Part shown: positions 33,342 to 41,875 of the stretch, one piece after another
Layout of the letters: each line of letters begins with the position of its first letter
Numbering within the stretch: the stretch's first letter is position 1
NCBI RefSeq assembly: GCF_000787855.1
Contig: NZ_BBPQ01000012.1
Coordinates: forward strand, 22,383-86,382
Source of the DNA: Streptacidiphilus anmyonensis
GTDB lineage: Bacteria; Actinomycetota; Actinomycetes; Streptomycetales; Streptomycetaceae
Direction of reading: 5' to 3'
DNA: 64,000 bases
The notes under the pieces: generated by a model
The model's database searches: none
What the model was told of the DNA's origin: nothing
Seen by the model: only the letters and a program-made list of their open reading frames with translations
Program-made: the position numbers and the translations under genes

Positions 33342-35263
33342 TGTCCGCACTCTCAGCTGCGCCCGCGGGGGTTCAGGAGCTGCTGGAAGCGCTGGCGGCG
33401 AACCGGGAGCTGCCCGGTGACGGCATCTCGGTCTCGTGCGACCGACTGGCCTATCTGGAGCGGGCGGCCGGGGCGCAGCTTCCCGATCTGATGCTGCAGA
33501 GCCTTTCCGACGGCGAGAGCCGACGCTGGCCGCCGGGTGCGCACCTGCCTGCCGGTGCCAGACTCGGTAAGCCGACTCTGTCACCTCAGGGTCGCTATGT
33601 CGCTTTCCCGGTGACCCTCGACGGCAACGAGACCGGGGAACTGCGTGTGCTGGACCTTTCCACCGAGAGGCTGCTGGACGGCGCGCTGCCCGAAGTCCGC
33701 CATCCCGCGGTGGTCTGGGCGGGCGACGAGCGAAGCCTCTGGTGCACGCGGAGCGCGTCTCCTCACGGGGTGCCTGATCAGGTGGTGCGGTACCGGCTCG
33801 CCGGCGGCGAGGGAGGAGGAGAGGCCGGAGCCGTCGAGGAGGTCTTCCGCATCCAGGCCGGGGAAGGCGTCGTCTCGCAGGTGAGCCTCTCGGACGACCA
33901 GCGCCATCTCGCGATCCACGTCACGGTCATGCCACGGGGGACCGATCTCTACGTCGTCGACACCGCGACCCACGCGGTCGTCAGCTCACTGGTCGGCGGA
34001 CGTGGGCAACTTCGTGCGCATCTCGCCGGCGGGTACGTCTGGGCCACCAGCAATCGCGCGCATCCCGCCGGGGAGCTTCTGCGCCTGCGGCTCGACGACT
34101 CGCGCGCACCCGCTTGGGAGACGGTCTTCCGGCCGGACAGCGCGAGTGCCCGTCTGGTGGCCATGGCTGCCGGACCGAGGTCCCTCTTCGTTCACTACCG
34201 CGATACACGGCAGGGAGATCTGCTGGCCGAGGTGGACCTGGACAACGGACGCGTTTCACCGTTGGACTCCCCCGACGGAGTGGTCGCGGACCTGGTGGCC
34301 GTCCCCGACGCGAATCTCCTGGCGTACTCCGAGTTCACCGCCGACTTCGCCGACGGAGGCAGCTACGCCGTCGCCTCGTCACAGCCCAGCGGCGCCAGGC
34401 GCGTCCTGGTGCACAACCGCCTGCCGCACACGGTCCGGCTCAGGACGGACAGCTACGTCAGCGCGGACGGCGGCGCACGGCGCTTGTTCGTCGTGGAGGA
34501 GCAGGGAAGGGATCCGGACCGTGCTGGACCGGTCTTCGTCACCGCCTTTCCCGGTCTGCCCACACTTGCGACGAGCCCGCTGTACCGGTGGCTGATTCCG
34601 GTGCTCTGCGCCCGTGGAGTGCGCGTCGTGCTCCCCGTGATCGCCGGCCCGCTGTCGCCCCGGACGAGGTCCGCCCGCAGACCGATCGAGGATTTGGAGC
34701 TGGCCTGCCGGGAGCTGGTGGACAGGGGCTGGGTCGGCCCGGAAGGCATGGTCGCCGACGGCTGGAGCGAGGGGGGTCTCTACGTCGCCATGGCCATGAG
34801 CCGCAGCCCCGAGCTCTTCGCGGGGGTGGTTCTGCGCAACGCGCTGTTGGATCTCACCGTCACGGATCCAGGCCCGGTCGGCAAGGCCCGCTCGGCCCTC
34901 TACGGGCAGCCGGACAACCCGGGTGAACTCCCATGGCTCGAATCCCACTCGCCCATCCACCGGATCAGGCCGGGTCTCGCGTATCCGCCTGTCCTGGCAG
35001 CGGTGAACTCGCGTGACATGCGGGTGTCGCCCGACCAGTCCCGACGCTTCGTCGAGGCCCTGCACGACCGGGCGGCACCGCCGGCCTACGGTCGCCATCA
35101 ACTCATCGAGTCACCCGGTGGACACTTCGGCGCGGTCACCAAGTCGGATCAGATCGCCGAGGTCGCCGCACTGTCGGCGTTCGTCCTGGGGTGCTTCTCC
35201 ACGCCCCAGGGCTCCAGGATCTCTGACTTCCACAAGCCCGGAAAGGATCGCACGCATGAGTGA
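33341..35263 (+). CDS. prolyl-oligopeptidase-family (S9) peptidase
   Basis: 640 aa, no signal peptide, so cytosolic. The N-terminal half has beta-propeller-like repeats (LSPQGRYVAFPVTL, LSDDQRHLAIHVTV). The C-terminal alpha/beta hydrolase has nucleophile S476 in GWSEGG, Asp D559 in NSRDMRV and His H595 in SPGGHFGA, a complete triad. Members cut after Pro in short peptides, and one such enzyme (FlaP) processes a lanthipeptide leader. Both precursors have one conserved Pro in FEPT just before the shared core, so it is the likely leader peptidase. Confidence 0.87.
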   Translation: MSALSAAPAGVQELLEALAANRELPGDGISVSCDRLAYLERAAGAQLPDLMLQSLSDGESRRWPPGAHLPAGARLGKPTLSPQGRYVAFPVTLDGNETGELRVLDLSTERLLDGALPEVRHPAVVWAGDERSLWCTRSASPHGVPDQVVRYRLAGGEGGGEAGAVEEVFRIQAGEGVVSQVSLSDDQRHLAIHVTVMPRGTDLYVVDTATHAVVSSLVGGRGQLRAHLAGGYVWATSNRAHPAGELLRLRLDDSRAPAWETVFRPDSASARLVAMAAGPRSLFVHYRDTRQGDLLAEVDLDNGRVSPLDSPDGVVADLVAVPDANLLAYSEFTADFADGGSYAVASSQPSGARRVLVHNRLPHTVRLRTDSYVSADGGARRLFVVEEQGRDPDRAGPVFVTAFPGLPTLATSPLYRWLIPVLCARGVRVVLPVIAGPLSPRTRSARRPIEDLELACRELVDRGWVGPEGMVADGWSEGGLYVAMAMSRSPELFAGVVLRNALLDLTVTDPGPVGKARSALYGQPDNPGELPWLESHSPIHRIRPGLAYPPVLAAVNSRDMRVSPDQSRRFVEALHDRAAPPAYGRHQLIESPGGHFGAVTKSDQIAEVAALSAFVLGCFSTPQGSRISDFHKPGKDRTHE

Positions 35264-35927
35264 AACGCCCACCATGCTCAGGCCCAGGGACTGGGCTCGC
35301 GTCATGGCCGACTTCGAGGCCGCCGGACCACGGCCCGTGCTGGTCATCGACGACCTGTTCTCGGTGGCCGGCCTGAAGCTTCTGCACGACGAGTTGTCCG
35401 ACGACACACCGTGGGAGGAGTTCGCCACCTCTCGTCGGCGGAACAGGCCGCAGAGCCCTGGCCTGATCAGGGCCGGTGCCGAGCTGAGCGAGGCTCTCCA
35501 CCCCATGCTCGGCGCGATGAAGATCATCAGCCACTGGGTGATCGCCGCCGGCCGAGGCACAGGAATTCGGATGCATGCCGACAACTCCACCTACAGCATG
35601 AACATCTGGCTGAGCCCAGGCCCCCCGCGCCCGACTGCAGCCACCGACGGGATGCTCTTCTACGACGTGCTCCGGCCCGAGCGGATGCCCTATTCGAGGT
35701 TCTCCTCCCACGACGCGTGCGAGGAATTCGTCCGTGAACAGAACGGGATCGTCGCGCATCGCATCCCCTACCGGTGCAACCGGGCGGTGCTCTTCGACGC
35801 CCGCGTGATGCACCGCAGCGAACCGGTCTCGTTCCCGGGCGAAGCCGTCAGCGACAGCCGGATCAACCTCACCTACTCCTGGGACCACCTGGACTGGGCC
35901 CGTGCCCGCACGGAGATGTCGGCCTGA
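35256..35927 (+). CDS. 2OG-Fe(II) oxygenase
   Basis: 223 aa from ATG 35256, overlapping the S9 stop by 8 bp. The cupin core shows the facial triad H107xD109 (RMHADNSTYSMNIWL) and H186 (MHRSEP), plus the 2-oxoglutarate Arg R202 (SRINLTY). Size and pattern fit prolyl-4-hydroxylase-type enzymes. Expected reaction: hydroxylation of a peptide side chain, coupled to 2OG decarboxylation. Confidence 0.85.
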   Translation: MSETPTMLRPRDWARVMADFEAAGPRPVLVIDDLFSVAGLKLLHDELSDDTPWEEFATSRRRNRPQSPGLIRAGAELSEALHPMLGAMKIISHWVIAAGRGTGIRMHADNSTYSMNIWLSPGPPRPTAATDGMLFYDVLRPERMPYSRFSSHDACEEFVREQNGIVAHRIPYRCNRAVLFDARVMHRSEPVSFPGEAVSDSRINLTYSWDHLDWARARTEMSA

Positions 35928-35945
35928 GCCGGAAGGAGAACGTAC

Positions 35946-36962
35946 GTGTTGACCGATAGCGGGACCCCGGGGTGTCCGGCCGCCGCCGTGAGGTTGCCGG
36001 CCACGACGGACGCGGCCCGGCTCGTCGAAGAGCTTCAGCTGCTCACTGCCGAACGCTGGCGCCAGCAGCGCGTGTTCGGAGCGTCTCTCAGCAGCAGTCC
36101 GACGGACGCGGACTGGCGGATCCTCCCTCTCCGCAGCCCCGATGGCAGTCTGGAGCGGACGGATCCCGGCGGGCCCGGGACCGATGACTTCGCCGACACC
36201 ACCTGGATGGCCCGGGTCCCGTATATGCGCTCTCTGGTCCGGGCGATTCCTGTGCCCGTCCGGGCGGTGCGACTGATGGCGTTGGGCCCGGCCGCGGCCA
36301 GTCCGACGCACAGCGACCTCAAGTACGGTCCCCGATGGGGGCTGGCCCGCATCCATATTCCCGTCGTCACCAATCCTGGCGCCCTTCTGGACATCCAGGG
36401 AAACGAGTACTGTTGGCAACCTGGTGAAATCTGGTTCGGGGATTTCAGTCGGCCGCACCACATCCGGAACAGTGGACCGGAGACCAGGGTTCACATGGTG
36501 GTGGACTGCGTCGTGGCGCCCGAACTGACCCGCTACTTCCCGCCCGCATGGCAGGCCTACCTCGGTTCCGAGGACGTACTGAACAGCCGGCCCGAACAGC
36601 CGAGGCTCCGGCCGGGCGGCGGCGAACAGGTACGGCACCGCTTTCACGTGCCGACCCGGTTCCTGGACTGGCGTGAGCCGGCCGAGATGTCAATCGACAC
36701 AGCCCGGCCCCAGACGCTCGTGAGCGTGGTCGAGCGGCGTGAATCGGTGCAGCTGGTCCTGCCCGACCAACGAAAGTTCGGCCTGATTCACGTCGCCGAC
36801 CGGGAATTCCGATTCGCGGGATGGACGCAGGAACGCACCATCGTCCTGCCCGGACCCGACGTGAGCGCTGACTCCGTGGTGCTGCGAGCCAGGACGGGTC
36901 GCCTCCTGTACGAGGTTTCGGTCACGGCGGGATTCGACCGCAGCCCGATTCCGGTCGCCTAG
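35946..36962 (+). CDS. aspartyl/asparaginyl beta-hydroxylase-type oxygenase
   Basis: 338 aa from GTG 35946, with AGGAG 7 nt upstream. The family motifs are in order: THSDLKYG (H122, D124), LARIHIPVVTN (R135, H137), GEIWFGDFSRPHHIRNSG (H171/H172, N175) and RVHMVVD (R181, H183). About 110 extra C-terminal residues form a second, unrecognised domain. The predicted peptide cores lack Asp and Asn, so it may hydroxylate His (as related FIH-type enzymes can), another residue, or a leader site. It ends the operon and overlaps the convergent regulator by 4 bp. Confidence 0.85.
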   Translation: MLTDSGTPGCPAAAVRLPATTDAARLVEELQLLTAERWRQQRVFGASLSSSPTDADWRILPLRSPDGSLERTDPGGPGTDDFADTTWMARVPYMRSLVRAIPVPVRAVRLMALGPAAASPTHSDLKYGPRWGLARIHIPVVTNPGALLDIQGNEYCWQPGEIWFGDFSRPHHIRNSGPETRVHMVVDCVVAPELTRYFPPAWQAYLGSEDVLNSRPEQPRLRPGGGEQVRHRFHVPTRFLDWREPAEMSIDTARPQTLVSVVERRESVQLVLPDQRKFGLIHVADREFRFAGWTQERTIVLPGPDVSADSVVLRARTGRLLYEVSVTAGFDRSPIPVA

Positions 36963-37957
36963 GAGACGGACGCGCGCGTGAACCAGCCTCTTTCCGTCGC
37001 GTTGCAACCGGCCTCGAACCGGCTCTTCGCATCGAGAGCTTCCATCAGCTTGGCCACGGTCCTGCGGGTCGTGCGCGGTGACACCCCGAGCCTGTTGGCG
37101 ATGGCTTCGTCGGTCAGGCCGGCGCGCATGAGCCGTAGGGTCCCCAACTCCTGTGTCGACAGGCCATGTTCATCACGCTTGCCCTGGTCGAGCAGGGTGG
37201 AACCGGTGTCCCAGACGAGCTCGAACAGGGCGGTGAGCGCCGCTATGGTTCCCCTGCCGCGGACGATGAGCGCCCCGTCCGCGGCAGCGGCGGGGTTCGC
37301 GGGAAGGACGGCGAGCCGACCGTCCACGATGATCATCCGCAGCGGGAGCACGGGCACGGTGCGCACCTCCGCACCCTGCTCGCAGAGCCAGTGGACGTGG
37401 TCCACGGTCGGCGGGTCGTTGCGGATGCTGTCCAGATACACCGTGCGGACGGTGACGCCTCGCTCGAAGAGGTCGGCGTTGGGCTGCCGACTCGCGTGCA
37501 GATCCTCGGGGGTGTGTGCGCCACCGGGAGCGAAGGTCATGACCTGCTCGCGTGCCTCCGTGCCGATTTCGGCCAGGCGTGCACGAATCTCGGAGATTCC
37601 GACGACCTCCTCGGCGGCAAGGGCGCCGTCCTCGAGGTCGAGTTCGGCGCACTGGGCCGCGAGAAGCGCCGCTGCGGCACGGGATGCTTCAAGACGCTGT
37701 TGCTGGGCTGCCAACTCGGCCTGCTGCTTGGCTATGAGAGCATCGAGGCCGACGCTGGCGCGTACGGCTCGGAAGCCCGACGGAGTAGCCGAGTTCCGCA
37801 CCAGTGCGAGAGTGCTGAGATGGCCCAGAACGTCCTTAAGACCGGGCTCCCCGAGGCCGATTCTGGCCGCGAGCTCGGGCAGCGTCTCTTTCGGGTGCAC
37901 CAGCATTTCCCGATAGACGCGTTCCGACGTCGCGTCGAGTCCCAATAGTTCGAGCAA
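36959..37957 (-). CDS. LuxR-type regulator with TrmB-like N-terminus
   Basis: 332 aa. No ATG or GTG fits; a TTG at 37957 gives MLELLGLDATSERVYREML, the start typical of this Streptomyces family, behind a GGGG. The N-terminal winged helix (ELAARIGLGEPGLKDVLGHLSTLALV), a coiled coil (LIAKQQAELAAQQQRLEASR) and a PLD-like sensor part precede a C-terminal LuxR HTH (TDEAIANRLGVSPRTTRRTVAKLM). Convergent with the RiPP operon and the best candidate for its local regulator. Confidence 0.88.
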   Translation of the reverse strand: MLELLGLDATSERVYREMLVHPKETLPELAARIGLGEPGLKDVLGHLSTLALVRNSATPSGFRAVRASVGLDALIAKQQAELAAQQQRLEASRAAAALLAAQCAELDLEDGALAAEEVVGISEIRARLAEIGTEAREQVMTFAPGGAHTPEDLHASRQPNADLFERGVTVRTVYLDSIRNDPPTVDHVHWLCEQGAEVRTVPVLPLRMIIVDGRLAVLPANPAAAADGALIVRGRGTIAALTALFELVWDTGSTLLDQGKRDEHGLSTQELGTLRLMRAGLTDEAIANRLGVSPRTTRRTVAKLMEALDAKSRFEAGCNATERGWFTRASVS

Positions 37958-38101
37958 GCCGATCCCCCGGTGTCGGTCGTCCTGGCAACTGGGCAACTAG
38001 ACCGCAATATACTCTAGCGCACCTGGCAGAGGCTGGGCGAGCATGGCAATTGCCCGCTTTGCGCCCTTGGTGCAAGAATGCATCCGGATGGTTGATGAGT
38101 C

Positions 38102-38452
38102 GTGTTCCTTATCCATGCTGAACTTCATTCTGCATCAGCCGACCTGGCTTCGGCCGAGCGAATGGCACGTGATCTCGTGGGGGCGAGTGGCGCATCTGCG
38201 TCCATTGAACATGTCCATTTGCACCCCTTCGTGGACGGTCGCCACGTCCTGGGGATATTCGTGAGCTCGGACTCCCTCGCCACTGCGGAAGCCGCCGCTC
38301 AGCGGGCATGCCGCCGTCTCCTGACCGGCTCATCCGCGTTCGAAGGCCTGCGGCTCGGCCGCTGCGAGGCTGTCATCGTGCCGGAGTACTACGCGCAGTT
38401 GACGACCTTGGACGCCGAGGCGGCCGGTCGGGAAGGGGACGAGGCGATGTGA
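38102..38452 (+). CDS. small hypothetical protein beside the RiPP cluster
   Basis: 116 aa from GTG 38102 (MFLIHAELHSASADL). Alternating strands and helices are rich in Ala; a conserved-looking core is VHLHPFVDGRHVLGIFVSSDSLATAEAAAQRACRRLL. The ferredoxin-like alternation suggests a small binding domain. No known function. It is divergent from the regulator, sharing its 144-bp upstream region, so the regulator may control it. Confidence 0.65.
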   Translation: MFLIHAELHSASADLASAERMARDLVGASGASASIEHVHLHPFVDGRHVLGIFVSSDSLATAEAAAQRACRRLLTGSSAFEGLRLGRCEAVIVPEYYAQLTTLDAEAAGREGDEAM

Positions 38453-38503
38453 GTCACCCGGGCCTCCGGGTGGGACCGGGTCTGTTTCTCGAACAATTCA
38501 TCC

Positions 38504-40339
38504 ATGGGGTGGCCGGGGTCGGCACTCCGAGGCTCCGCCCACACACGATTCCCAGAGAACCTTTACGGACGGGCGTCCGCTCCGCGGCTCGTCCGGAGTG
38601 ATACTACTGACGAGTCATGCTGCTACGGGGGCGGAGGACGGTATGAGACGAGCGGTGACGCACGTCCGGCGGCGGGAAGACCGGACGGGTTCGGGGACGC
38701 ACTGTGGCGCTTACGAGCGGACGCCGGGCTGACGCAGCAGCAGTTGGCCGAGGTGTCGGGGGTGAGCGTTCGCAGCATCAACCACCTGGAGCACGGTCGG
38801 CGACGCCCGTATCCGCGTACGGCGTGCCTCCTGGCCGACGGCCTGGGCCTGGTCGGGCGGCGGCGGACAGAGCTGGTCGATGCGGCACGGGGTCGGCCGG
38901 TCGGCGACGAGCGGCGGCGGTCGGCGACGGCGAGAGCGGCCAGGCCGGCGGCCGGGTGGGACGACCGTGTGGTGCCGCGCCAACTGACGACAGCGGTAAG
39001 GGGATTCGCCGGGCGCGCCCGCGAACTCGCGGTGCTGGATCGGCTGGCCTCAGACCTCGGGGACGGTGGTCCCGCGGTCGGCGTCGACGATGTCGCGGAC
39101 GCTGCACGGTCCGTGGGAACGGCGGCCATCGGCGTCATCAGCGGCATGCCGGGTGTGGGGAAGACGGCGTTGGTTCTCCACTGGGCGCACCGCGTGGCCG
39201 GGCGGTTCCCGGACGGGCAGCTCTACCTCGACCTGCGCGGCTTCAGTCACGACTCCGCGCCGATGGCGCCGGGTGAGGCGATCGACGGGTTGTTGGCGGC
39301 GCTCGGTGTCAGCGCGGACCGGCTGCCGGAGGACGTCGCGGCCCGGGCGGCCGTCTACCGCAGCGCGGTGGCGAACCGGCGGATGCTGATCGTGCTGGAC
39401 AACGCGTCGGACGCGCAGCAGGTCCGACCGCTGCTTCCCGGAGGGTCGCGCACCATGGTCGTCGTGACCAGCCGGGACCGGCTGGCCAGTCTGCTCGCCG
39501 TCGAGGGCGCGCGGCCGATCGGCCTCGATGTGCTGGACATCGGCGACGCCCGTGCCCTGCTGACCGACCGGATCGGCCGCGAGCGGGCGGCCGCCGAGCC
39601 GGACGCGGTGGGCGAGTTGGTCGAGCAGTGCGCCCGTCTGCCCCTGGCGCTGGCCGTGGTCGCGGCCGTCGTCCAGACCTGTCCGGCGCGCAGCCTGGCC
39701 CGGGCGGCGGAGGAACTGCGGGCGGACGGACGTCGGTTGGCGGCGTTGAGTGTCGGGGACGCGGCCGCCGACGTCCGGGCGGTGTTCTCCTGGTCCTACC
39801 GGCGGTTGGACCCGGCGGCGGCACGGGTGTTCCGACTGCTCGGCATCGCCCCGGGGCCGTCTGTCGACCGACCGACGGCCGTGGCGCTGACCGGTCTCAC
39901 GCCCCACGGGCTCGAGGCCGTGGTGGCCCGGCTGTCGCAGGCGCATCTGGTGGAGCAGGACGATCGGGGGTCTCTGCTCCTGAACGACCTGCTGCGCGAG
40001 TACGCCACGGAGTTGGCCGCTCTCCACGGGGAGGGCGGGGGCGAGGGCGAGGGAGGAGTCGGGCGTTCCGGGGAGCAGAGGCGGGCGCCTGCGACGAGGC
40101 GGGCGCTCGCACCCGAGTGGCCCCTCTACCGTCCGAGCGGTGAACGCGATCGGGGTGGCCGGGCCGTCGTAGACGACAGCCCGGGCCACCCCTCCGCCCG
40201 ACCGGCGGTCAGGTCCCCCTCCTCACCGCCGGTGACGAGCCGCGTCTGCGTCGCCGCTCCGCGGCTGCGATCCGGGACGGGACCGGCGGGCTCGGCGGGC
40301 CTGGCAGGCGTGCCAGGCGTCAGAAGCGGCCCGCGTTGA
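38504..40339 (+). CDS. AfsR-like STAND regulator without TPR domain (uncertain start)
   Basis: 611 aa frame. It has an XRE-type HTH (LTQQQLAEVSGVSVRSINHLEHG, about 76-98) and NB-ARC ATPase (P-loop GMPGVGKTA 214-222, Walker B RMLIVLDNA) and ends after the winged-helix part (LLNDLLREYATELAALHGEG). The usual TPR repeats are replaced by low-complexity readthrough. The only in-frame start, 38504, lacks a ribosome site. A perfect GGAGG-ATG at 38643 is one frame off. Either a frameshift near the start or a degenerate gene is likely. The 3' end overlaps the convergent gene by 20 bp. Confidence 0.6.
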   Translation: MGWPGSALRGSAHTRFPENLYGRASAPRLVRSDTTDESCCYGGGGRYETSGDARPAAGRPDGFGDALWRLRADAGLTQQQLAEVSGVSVRSINHLEHGRRRPYPRTACLLADGLGLVGRRRTELVDAARGRPVGDERRRSATARAARPAAGWDDRVVPRQLTTAVRGFAGRARELAVLDRLASDLGDGGPAVGVDDVADAARSVGTAAIGVISGMPGVGKTALVLHWAHRVAGRFPDGQLYLDLRGFSHDSAPMAPGEAIDGLLAALGVSADRLPEDVAARAAVYRSAVANRRMLIVLDNASDAQQVRPLLPGGSRTMVVVTSRDRLASLLAVEGARPIGLDVLDIGDARALLTDRIGRERAAAEPDAVGELVEQCARLPLALAVVAAVVQTCPARSLARAAEELRADGRRLAALSVGDAAADVRAVFSWSYRRLDPAAARVFRLLGIAPGPSVDRPTAVALTGLTPHGLEAVVARLSQAHLVEQDDRGSLLLNDLLREYATELAALHGEGGGEGEGGVGRSGEQRRAPATRRALAPEWPLYRPSGERDRGGRAVVDDSPGHPSARPAVRSPSSPPVTSRVCVAAPRLRSGTGPAGSAGLAGVPGVRSGPR

Positions 40340-41108
40340 GGGCCGTCTGCAGACCCTTGGTGGTCTGCGGGCCCCACTGCCCGTCCTGCGGGACGCCGAC
40401 GTGCGCCTGGAGGGCCCGGACGGTGATCGGGCCGACGTCGCCGTCGACGGCGACGTGGAGGTGGGCCTGAAGGGCCCTCTTGCTCTGCGGGCCGAAGTCG
40501 CCGTCGGTCGCGACCCCGAGCACCCACTGGAGCGCCTTGGTGCTCTGCGGCCCGAAGCTGCCGTCCACCGCGAGCGGGCAGAACGGGTTGCCGTGGGAGC
40601 CGGGCGGCGGCGGGGGAGGCGTGCTGCCGGCGTCCGGCAGTCGCAGGTAGGTGAGCGGCTGGCCGGCGTGCGACTTCGACTCCACCTCCAGCGAGACCTT
40701 GATCGGGTCGGCCTCCTGGCCGTGGGACACGCACATGGCGCCCAGCCCGTTGGCGGCGCTCTCGATCAGGACGACCACGTGCGTGCCGGTGTCGGCGCCG
40801 AAGACCACCAGGTCGCCGGGCAGGGTGTCGGCGGCGGTGATGTGCTGGCAGTGCTGCAGCATCGTGCCGGTGTAGCCCTGGCCGTTGAACCCGGATCCGT
40901 TCGGGTCGCCGGCCCCGCTCCACTTCGCCATCAGGGTGGCGAAGCCCGAGCAGTCGGTGGTGAAGGGCAGCGTGCCCTTCGGGATGTTGATGGGCATCGG
41001 GCGGGTCTCGGCGTAGTGGATCTGCGCCTGGTTCTGGACCCCCCAGAGGCAGTTGTCGACCATCTCCTGCCGGACCTGCGAGCTGGCGGCCTGAGCGGCT
41101 TCAGTCAT
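40320..41108 (-). CDS. NlpC/P60-like protein with four peptidoglycan-binding repeats
   Basis: 262 aa from ATG 41108 (GGGAG upstream). The N-terminal NlpC/P60-type domain has Cys C53 in TTDCSGF and His H110 in TGTHVVVL. A Pro-rich linker (STPPPPPPG) leads to four short repeats of the form DGxxGPQxxxALQ. It would cut stem peptides of peptidoglycan. There is no signal peptide, which is like a phage endolysin. A 9-bp hairpin (41129-41150) lies just upstream of its ribosome site. Confidence 0.8.
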   Translation of the reverse strand: MTEAAQAASSQVRQEMVDNCLWGVQNQAQIHYAETRPMPINIPKGTLPFTTDCSGFATLMAKWSGAGDPNGSGFNGQGYTGTMLQHCQHITAADTLPGDLVVFGADTGTHVVVLIESAANGLGAMCVSHGQEADPIKVSLEVESKSHAGQPLTYLRLPDAGSTPPPPPPGSHGNPFCPLAVDGSFGPQSTKALQWVLGVATDGDFGPQSKRALQAHLHVAVDGDVGPITVRALQAHVGVPQDGQWGPQTTKGLQTALNAGRF

Positions 41109-41335
41109 GCGAGTGCTCCCCTGTTCTCCGCACGGCGGCGACGCCGTGCGAGGCACCTGTTACCCCTCGACCATCCCGTGCGCCGGGGGCCGGCGCCACG
41201 TCGTTCCCTGACGTCTGGCCTGACGTCTTGGACGGCAGGCGGCAGGCGGCCGGCGGCAGGAGGTGGGTGGGGGCCGCAGCCCGGTGCGAGGGGCAGAGGG
41301 GAGAGCGCAGGGGGCAGGGGCCGCGGGGCGGCGGC

Positions 41336-41860
41336 TCAGCCCTCCGTGTCGCCGGGTCGGCTGGCGAGGACGCGGACGAGCAGCTCGGTGAGGGTGGAGC
41401 GCTCGTCGGGGCTGAGGGCGGCGAACCACTGCTGTTCGCGGCGCGTCTGGTCCGCGAACGCCTCCTGGACGGCCTGCTCCCCCTTGGGGGTGAGCGCGGC
41501 GGCGACGGCGCGGCGGTCGTCGGGGACCGGGCGGCGCTCGACGAGGCCGTCGCGTTCGAGGGTGTTGACGGCGTTGGTGACCGCGGCGCGGGACATCGCC
41601 GAGATCTCGGCGAGCCGGGCCGGCTGGGTGGGGCCGAGCAGCCAGAGCTTGAACATCAGCCGGAAGCCCGGGAGCGTCCAGCCGCGCGGGCGGTGGATCT
41701 GGCTCTCCAGGTCCGCGACCACCAGATAGGAAAGGTGCAGCAGGTGGTAGGCGAGGGCGAAGCCCTCGGGGTCGGCGGGAGGCGGCATCTCCGCCAGGCG
41801 CTCACGGGCGTAGGCGGCGTACTTGAGATCTGGGCGGTCCACGGCAGAAGTCTTGCGCAT
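41336..41860 (-). CDS. MarR-family regulator
   Basis: 174 aa from ATG 41860. The winged helix-turn-helix (PARLAEISAMSRAAVTNAVNTLERDGLVERRPVPDDRRAVAAALTPKG, split over helix and wing) is plain. It is divergent from the FAD monooxygenase with a perfect palindrome between them, the standard layout for a ligand-responsive repressor of an enzyme operon. The 227 bp behind its end, up to the endolysin-like gene, hold no gene. Confidence 0.94.
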   Translation of the reverse strand: MRKTSAVDRPDLKYAAYARERLAEMPPPADPEGFALAYHLLHLSYLVVADLESQIHRPRGWTLPGFRLMFKLWLLGPTQPARLAEISAMSRAAVTNAVNTLERDGLVERRPVPDDRRAVAAALTPKGEQAVQEAFADQTRREQQWFAALSPDERSTLTELLVRVLASRPGDTEG

Positions 41861-41875
41861 GGCCACTCCGTACGA

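Larger units (their letters stand above)
27667..38452. other. RiPP-type biosynthetic gene cluster of unassigned class
   Basis: Ordered plus-strand genes with very short gaps or overlaps: small membrane peptide, two precursor peptides, two HprK-like kinases, MFS exporter, B12 radical SAM enzyme, S9 peptidase, 2OG oxygenase and Asp/Asn-hydroxylase-type oxygenase. A convergent LuxR-type regulator and a small protein read outward. No lanthionine synthase, YcaO, lasso cyclase or ATP-grasp gene is present, so the usual classes do not apply. The outer limits are inferred. Confidence 0.8.

Noticed and set aside
35136..36647. 503-codon minus-strand frame opposite the two oxygenase genes
   Set aside because: Both oxygenases carry complete metal and cofactor motifs on the plus strand; the antisense frame has none.
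27881..36962. Lasso peptide cluster, because HprK-like kinases occur in some
   Set aside because: No lasso cyclase (asparagine-synthase-like), no transglutaminase-like B2 peptidase and no B1 recognition protein; precursors lack the usual Gly1 and Asp/Glu ring pattern after a conserved leader Thr.
38043..38264. 73-codon ORF overlapping the small protein at 38102
   Set aside because: A different frame of the same region with poorer codon pattern; the 38102 frame has the coding-like third-position GC.
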